35,098 nt of DNA. Origin: an uncultured Prevotella sp. (GTDB taxonomy: Bacteria; Bacteroidota; Bacteroidia; Bacteroidales; Bacteroidaceae). Shown piece by piece: positions 31,173-35,098 of this stretch. Made by a program: the position numbers and the translations under genes. Positions within the stretch are counted from its first letter, which is position 1. Each line of letters begins with the position of its first letter. The stretch lies in the NCBI GenBank assembly GCA_944320255.1, contig CALUGU010000022.1:1-35098 (forward strand), written 5' to 3'. Below the pieces are notes generated by a model. That model ran no database searches. It was not told where the DNA came from and was given only the letters and a program-made list of their open reading frames with translations.

Positions 31173-32207
31173 ATGGGACAACGCAGGACATCTTTAAAAG
31201 AAATGGCCGAGCAGTTGGGCGTAAGCATTGCGACCGTATCCCGCGCACTCAGGGACAGCCACGAGGTAGGTGAAGAACTGAGGCGCAAAGTGCAAGACTT
31301 GGCAAAAAAGCTCAATTACCGCCCCAACCAGTTCGCCCAGAGCCTACGTCAACAAAAGTCGAAAGTGATAGGTGTCGTGGTGCCCAACCTCGTAACCCAC
31401 TATTACGCCGCCGTGCTCGACGGCATAGAGGACTATGCCTCGAAGGCCGGCTACGCAGTCATCGCGGCCAACAGCCACGAAGACCACCTGCGCGAGGAGA
31501 AAGCCATCGACAATTTCGTAGGAATGTACGTCGAGGGCATCATTGCCTGCTTGGCGCAAGACACCACCGACTATTCGCACTTTGTAGAAATCAACAACAT
31601 GGGCATACCGCTCGTGTTCTTCGCCCGCACGTGCCTGCCTGAAATGTTCTCCGCCGTGACATCCAACGGCGACGAGGCCGCCAAGGAGGCCACGCTGCAC
31701 CTTATAGACACAGGCAGCCGCCGCATAGCTTTTATTGGCGGGCCGCAACACTTGGACATGATGAAGCGGCGCAAGCATGGCTACCTTGAGGCTCTGCGCG
31801 AGCGTAACATTGAGATAGACCGCTCGATAATAATCAACGGCAACATCGACTTCAACTACGCCCGCGAGGCCACGATGCAGATGCTCAGGCGCGACGACCG
31901 CCCCGACGCCATCCTCGCCTTCAACGACATTATAACCTACGCCGCCTTCGACGCCATCAAGTCGCTGGGACTTCGCATCCCCGACGACGTTGCGATAATA
32001 GGTTTCACGGAGACGGACACATCGTTTTTCGTAACGCCGAAGCTCTCCGCCATAATGGATCAGGCCCACCTTACCGGCGAGCGTGTGTGCGAACTGTTGT
32101 TGAGGAACATCGCCGGCGACAAGAAGATATACAAGGAAGTGGTGCCGATGACGTTGAAAATAAGGGAAAGTTCGGACAAAAACACCAGTATACAAGCAGA
32201 CAAGTAA
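31173..32207 (+). CDS. LacI family transcriptional regulator
   Basis: Of 344 residues, the N-terminal helix-turn-helix (TSLKEMAEQLGVSIATVSRA, about 5-24) and hinge helix (NYRPNQFAQSLRQQ) lead into a periplasmic-binding-protein-like sensor domain (about 62-335). The sensor shows IGVVVPNLVTHYYAAVLDG and the FIGGPQHLDMMKRRKHGYLEAL region. The ligand is probably a sugar or related metabolite but cannot be read. The perfect operator over its own promoter indicates autorepression; no sugar operon adjoins it here. The last residues (SIQADK) and TAA lie inside the left arm of the 32192-32320 palindrome, so the C-terminal tail is repeat-derived. Confidence 0.95.
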   Translation: MGQRRTSLKEMAEQLGVSIATVSRALRDSHEVGEELRRKVQDLAKKLNYRPNQFAQSLRQQKSKVIGVVVPNLVTHYYAAVLDGIEDYASKAGYAVIAANSHEDHLREEKAIDNFVGMYVEGIIACLAQDTTDYSHFVEINNMGIPLVFFARTCLPEMFSAVTSNGDEAAKEATLHLIDTGSRRIAFIGGPQHLDMMKRRKHGYLEALRERNIEIDRSIIINGNIDFNYAREATMQMLRRDDRPDAILAFNDIITYAAFDAIKSLGLRIPDDVAIIGFTETDTSFFVTPKLSAIMDQAHLTGERVCELLLRNIAGDKKIYKEVVPMTLKIRESSDKNTSIQADK

Positions 32208-32320
32208 CAAGCAGACAAGGGAAATTGCTGCAATATGATTAAAATTATACAAGTAGACAATGGGAATTCGTCATACTTGAACAGCAAATCTCCTTGTCTG
32301 CTTGTTGCTTGTCTGCTTGT
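32192..32320. terminator. Palindrome of AAGCAGAC words between convergent lacI-type and DUF721 genes
   Basis: The arms 32192-32220 and 32292-32320 are 29-base inverted copies with one mismatch, each made of two ACAAGCAGACAAG units. The left arm holds the stop codon of the regulator gene and the right arm ends 11 bases from the DUF721 stop. It is probably a bidirectional terminator. Confidence 0.7.
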
Positions 32321-32330
32321 CAACTGGTTA

Positions 32331-32621
32331 TTAATAAAACTTTATATCGGTTATAACCTTTGCGCCAACTTCAACGTTCAGGTTGTTGACAAATCGCTCG
32401 CGCATCATCGAAAGGTCGGCGCGCAGCGCAGGATTGAGTATTTTCACGAACAATGTTTGGTTGCGGACGAACTTTTCGCCGGTAAATTTCTCCACTACAC
32501 GACCGGCAACCTTGCCCCACGACTCAACCAAACGTCGCTCCAGCAAAGGCGTTTCCAGTCCGTCGTGCCTCAAGCACTGGGCTATGACATCGCCCAACGA
32601 TTTCACGTCGCGTTTAAACAT
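32331..32621 (-). CDS. DUF721 domain protein (DciA-like)
   Basis: The 96 residues match DUF721: LGDVIAQCLRHDGLETPLLERR, WGKVAGRVVEKFTGEKF, then a short beta part LFVKILNPALRADLSMMRE. (The first motif is split here: LGDVIAQCLRHD and GLETPLLERR.) DUF721 includes DciA, the replicative-helicase loader of many bacteria without DnaC; this short form could act there, which its link to recF supports. Its start overlaps the recF stop by 8 bases on the minus strand. Confidence 0.88.
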   Translation of the reverse strand: MFKRDVKSLGDVIAQCLRHDGLETPLLERRLVESWGKVAGRVVEKFTGEKFVRNQTLFVKILNPALRADLSMMRERFVNNLNVEVGAKVITDIKFY

Positions 32622-33729
32622 TGCTGCCCTCCCACTGTTTTATTTCGCCCTTTTCAACCAAAAAGAGCTTATAGTCAAGCGCGCTCCCGCGCAATATCTG
32701 GTCAAGATGCTCACGGTTTGTGTCGGTCATAAAAATCTGTCCGAACCCGTCGCCGCCTACGATGCGCACGATTTGTTCCACGCGCCCGGCATCCAGTTTG
32801 TCGAAAATATCGTCCAAGAGCAATATCGGACGCACGTTGCCGCGTATGCGTTTCAGAAACTCGAACTGGGCAAGTTTCAATGAAATCACGAACGTCTTGT
32901 TCTGCCCCTGGCTGCCCTCACGGCGTATGGGATAGCCGCCGATGAGCATTTCAAGGTCATCGCGGTGTATCCCGTGCAACGAATAACCCACGGCTCGGTC
33001 TTTAAAACGGTCGCGCCTAATCACGTCGAGCAACGGGCCGCGCTGCGTGTGCGACTGATAAGCAAGCGAGACTTCCTCCTTGTCTTGTGAGATGCTGCTG
33101 TAAAAACTCTGGAACAGCGGCACAAGCTCGTCAACGAAAGCCTTGCGCTTGCCGGACACTATCTCACCATGGACGGCCATCTGCTCCTCTAACAGCCCGA
33201 TAAGGTCGGCGTCAGGCTCGGCTTCGGCGCGCAGCAGCGAGTTGCGTTGCTGCAAAGCCTTGTTGTAACGGTTGAGCGCGTCGATGTAAGTCACGTCATA
33301 CTGCGAAATCACCACGTCCATCAGCCGGCGGCGTTCCTCGCTCCCGCCGTCAATGAGCACCGTGTCGGCAGGCGACGCAAGTATCAGCGGGATAAGCCCT
33401 ATGTGGGCTGACAGCCGCTTGTACTCTTTCTTGTTCCTCTTGAAATGCTTTTTCGAGCCTCGCTTCATACCGCACGAAATGTCCTCGTCGTCGCCCTCGT
33501 CGTTGACATAACGGCCGTCAAGCATGAAGAAGTCAGTGCCGTGGCGCATCACGTTGGAATCTGTAACAGAGCATGAACTCCGGCAGAAAGACAGGTAATA
33601 CACGGCGTCGAGCAAATTGGTCTTGCCCTCGCCGTTGTGCCCGATGAAACAATTAAGTTTTGGAGAGAAGGCAAGGCCAGCCCCGCAGATATTCTTATAA
33701 TTTACGATTGACAATTTATTGAGAAACAT
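32614..33729 (-). CDS. recF: DNA replication/repair protein RecF
   Basis: From the ATG at 33729 the protein has 371 residues. It is an SMC-like ATPase with FLNKLSIVNYKN, Walker A GHNGEGKTN near residues 31-39, signature QGQNKTFVISLKLAQFEFL and Walker B PILLLDDIFDKLD, then the D-loop region IFMTDTNREHLD. RecF works with RecOR to load RecA at gaps. A longer frame starts with TTG at 33744, but the ATG follows AAGGGC at a normal distance and gives the family N-terminus. A promoter lies 25 bases upstream. The DUF721 gene overlaps its 3' end. Confidence 0.96.
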   Translation of the reverse strand: MFLNKLSIVNYKNICGAGLAFSPKLNCFIGHNGEGKTNLLDAVYYLSFCRSSCSVTDSNVMRHGTDFFMLDGRYVNDEGDDEDISCGMKRGSKKHFKRNKKEYKRLSAHIGLIPLILASPADTVLIDGGSEERRRLMDVVISQYDVTYIDALNRYNKALQQRNSLLRAEAEPDADLIGLLEEQMAVHGEIVSGKRKAFVDELVPLFQSFYSSISQDKEEVSLAYQSHTQRGPLLDVIRRDRFKDRAVGYSLHGIHRDDLEMLIGGYPIRREGSQGQNKTFVISLKLAQFEFLKRIRGNVRPILLLDDIFDKLDAGRVEQIVRIVGGDGFGQIFMTDTNREHLDQILRGSALDYKLFLVEKGEIKQWEGSNV

Positions 33730-33753
33730 GAGCTTGCCCTTCAAGTTTTAGTG

Positions 33754-33784
33754 CAAAGTTACTTGATTTGCCATTGAAAAACAA
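33754..33784 (-). promoter_or_regulatory. Promoter of recF-DUF721
   Basis: On the minus strand TAACTTTG (33754-33761) and TTG (33782-33784) are 20 bases apart. Transcription would start near 33748, about 19 bases before the ATG. Confidence 0.75.
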
Positions 33785-33825
33785 AAAAAGTTGACGATAA
33801 ATTTCAATATTCAGGATAAAATCCG

Positions 33826-33833
33826 TAATTTTG
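33826..33833 (+). promoter_or_regulatory. -7 promoter element of the TPR-ribH operon
   Basis: TAATTTTG matches TAnnTTTG, 40 bases before the ATG at 33874, divergent from the recF promoter. A TTG at normal spacing is not clear. Confidence 0.6.
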
Positions 33834-33873
33834 CCACGCTTTATAAACAAGTAAATTAAAAATCAAAACATAA

Positions 33874-34569
33874 ATGGCAAATCTTAATGAAAACAAGGGC
33901 ACTATGGACAATGCCCTCAACCAGAAAGAGGCCGTCTTCATGAAGCACAAGAAGACAATCTCCATCGCTATTGTCGCAATCATCCTCGTCATCGCGGGTG
34001 TGCTTTGCTACAACACCTACGTGTCTGGACCGCGTGAGCAGGAAGCCAGCACAGAATTGGCCAAAGGTCAAGACTATTTTATGAACCAGCAATTTGAAGT
34101 AGCCCTGAAAGGCGACAGCACGGGATACAGGGGCTTCATCAACATAGCTTCAGACTACAGCAGCACCGACGCTGGCAACCTTGCAAACCTCTACGCAGGT
34201 CTTTGCTACGCCAATCTCGAAAAGTGGAACGACGCTGTGAAGTATCTCGAAAAGTACTCTCCCGCCGACGACCTGATGGTAAGCCCGGCGGCTATGGCCG
34301 CCCTCGGCAACGCTTACGCCCACGTGAAGCAGCTCGACAAGGCCGTTGAGTACCTGAAGAAGGCCGCAAGCATGGCCGACAGCGAGGCTGCCGACAACGC
34401 AAACAACAGCCTCTCGCCCTCGTTCCTCATCCAGGCGGGCGAAATACTCGAAAGCCAGAACAAGAAAGACGAGGCCCTGAAGATTTACCAGGACATCAAG
34501 AAGAAATATGTCAAATCTCCCGTTTACGGCGAGATTGACAAGTACATCGAACGAGTTTCCGTAAAATAA
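33874..34569 (+). CDS. Membrane-anchored tetratricopeptide repeat protein
   Basis: Of 231 residues, a short cytoplasmic part precedes one membrane helix at about 29-48 ([17 protein letters not shown]). The exposed region has TPR-like helix pairs: [22 protein letters not shown] and [21 protein letters not shown], each split into typical A and B helices, and [20 protein letters not shown]. (Repeats lie near 107-128, 147-168 and 193-212.) The layout resembles YfgM/BamD-like scaffold proteins facing the periplasm. Its stop overlaps the ribH start (TAATG), a conserved arrangement in Bacteroidales, though a functional link to riboflavin is not evident. Confidence 0.88.
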   Translation: MANLNENKGTMDNALNQKEAVFMKHKKTISIAIVAIILVIAGVLCYNTYVSGPREQEASTELAKGQDYFMNQQFEVALKGDSTGYRGFINIASDYSSTDAGNLANLYAGLCYANLEKWNDAVKYLEKYSPADDLMVSPAAMAALGNAYAHVKQLDKAVEYLKKAASMADSEAADNANNSLSPSFLIQAGEILESQNKKDEALKIYQDIKKKYVKSPVYGEIDKYIERVSVK

Positions 34570-35045
34570 TGGCGACATCACTGCACAACTTGTCTGACTA
34601 CGACCCGGCAAACGTGCCCGACGCAAGCAATATGTGCTTCGGCATAGTGGTAGCGGAATGGAATCCTGAAATCACAGGAGCGTTGCTCGACGGGGCGGTG
34701 AAGACCCTCGAAAAGCACGGCGCACTGCCAGAGAACATCCACGTAAAGACCGTCCCCGGCAGTTTCGAGCTTATCTACGGTGCTCACCAGATGACGCTCA
34801 ACGGCGGATATGACGCCATCATCATCCTCGGCAGCGTAATCCGCGGCGAAACACCGCACTTCGACTACATCTGCCAAGGCGTAACCTACGGCATTGCCAA
34901 GCTCAACGCCAAGAGCGAAATCCCCGTAATCTACGGTCTGCTCACCACTAACGACCTGCAACAGGCCAAAGACCGTAGCGGCGGACGGCTCGGCAACAAG
35001 GGCGACGAATGCGCAATAGACGCCATAAAGATGGCGAAATTCTAA
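34569..35045 (+). CDS. ribH: 6,7-dimethyl-8-ribityllumazine synthase
   Basis: The 158 residues are the complete family: [19 protein letters not shown] at the N-terminal substrate site, [26 protein letters not shown] with the catalytic His of PHFDYI, and [17 protein letters not shown]. It condenses 5-amino-6-ribitylaminouracil with 3,4-dihydroxy-2-butanone 4-phosphate in riboflavin synthesis. It is translationally coupled to the TPR gene by a one-base overlap. AT-rich repeat words follow at 35051-35084. Confidence 0.97.
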   Translation: MATSLHNLSDYDPANVPDASNMCFGIVVAEWNPEITGALLDGAVKTLEKHGALPENIHVKTVPGSFELIYGAHQMTLNGGYDAIIILGSVIRGETPHFDYICQGVTYGIAKLNAKSEIPVIYGLLTTNDLQQAKDRSGGRLGNKGDECAIDAIKMAKF

Positions 35046-35084
35046 CGCTTTCAATTTAAAATTGATAATGGATAATTGAGAATT

Positions 35085-35098
35085 ATGATTACTTTGAC
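35085..35098 (+). CDS. Possible start of a further gene, cut by the window edge
   Basis: An ATG at 35085 follows AATTGAGAATT and opens a frame (M-I-T-L) to the edge. Four codons are far too few to identify anything; it is listed only because the position after ribH suits a next gene. Confidence 0.2.

Noticed and set aside
33730-33744. TTG start for recF adding five residues
   Set aside because: The ATG at 33729 has AAGGGC upstream and gives the usual family N-terminus; the TTG would leave almost no leader after the predicted transcription start.

Overview
The window looks like chromosomal DNA of a Bacteroidales bacterium, most likely Prevotellaceae. The evidence is repeated Bacteroidota-type promoters (a TTG box about 19-20 bases before TAnnTTTG), weak Shine-Dalgarno signals, and families largely confined to this phylum (DUF4199, DUF6452, DUF6048, DUF5686 with a carboxypeptidase-regulatory-like domain, a head-GIN adhesin-like lipoprotein). 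Most genes are moderately GC-rich. The operon at 5817-9634 is visibly richer in A and T. No CRISPR array, transposase, integrase or prophage gene was seen.

Layout. Positions 1-3327: end of an MscS channel gene, a bidirectional terminator, tRNA-Ser(UGA) on the minus strand, then mutS2. Positions 3395-5392, minus strand: a membrane-anchored Hanks-type Ser/Thr kinase followed by a small putative regulator. Positions 5817-9968, minus strand: a promoter, a strongly structured RNA ending in a terminator-like hairpin, and a tight four-gene operon (secreted TonB-C protein, 748-residue coiled-coil protein, DUF4112 membrane protein, 174-residue multi-span membrane protein). This operon is the best candidate for an undescribed system. 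Positions 10146-10426: tRNA-Thr(UGU) with its palindromic downstream region. Positions 10862-15352: DUF4199 protein, GT2 glycosyltransferase, DUF6452 and DUF6048 envelope proteins, ApbE flavin transferase and a Crp/Fnr regulator. Positions 15460-20323: M3 peptidase, dCMP deaminase, S41 peptidase and 5-formyl-THF cyclo-ligase. Positions 20565-23728: PiT phosphate transporter with a PhoU-like tail, then the adhesin-like lipoprotein. Positions 24508-30290: NTP-transferase, ATP-grasp-like protein, CDP-alcohol phosphatidyltransferase, HAD phosphatase and a DUF5686 outer-membrane protein, apparently a phospholipid head-group or surface-lipid pathway. Positions 30456-35045: hotdog thioesterase, an apparently autoregulated LacI-family repressor, recF with its DUF721 partner on the minus strand, then a TPR protein and ribH on the plus strand.

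The other striking feature is the amount and variety of inverted-repeat DNA between genes. Some elements lie inside genes. One is translated in frame within MutS2, and several others supply the stop codons and last residues of neighbouring proteins. Everything here comes from reading the sequence; no database search, folding or alignment program was run.
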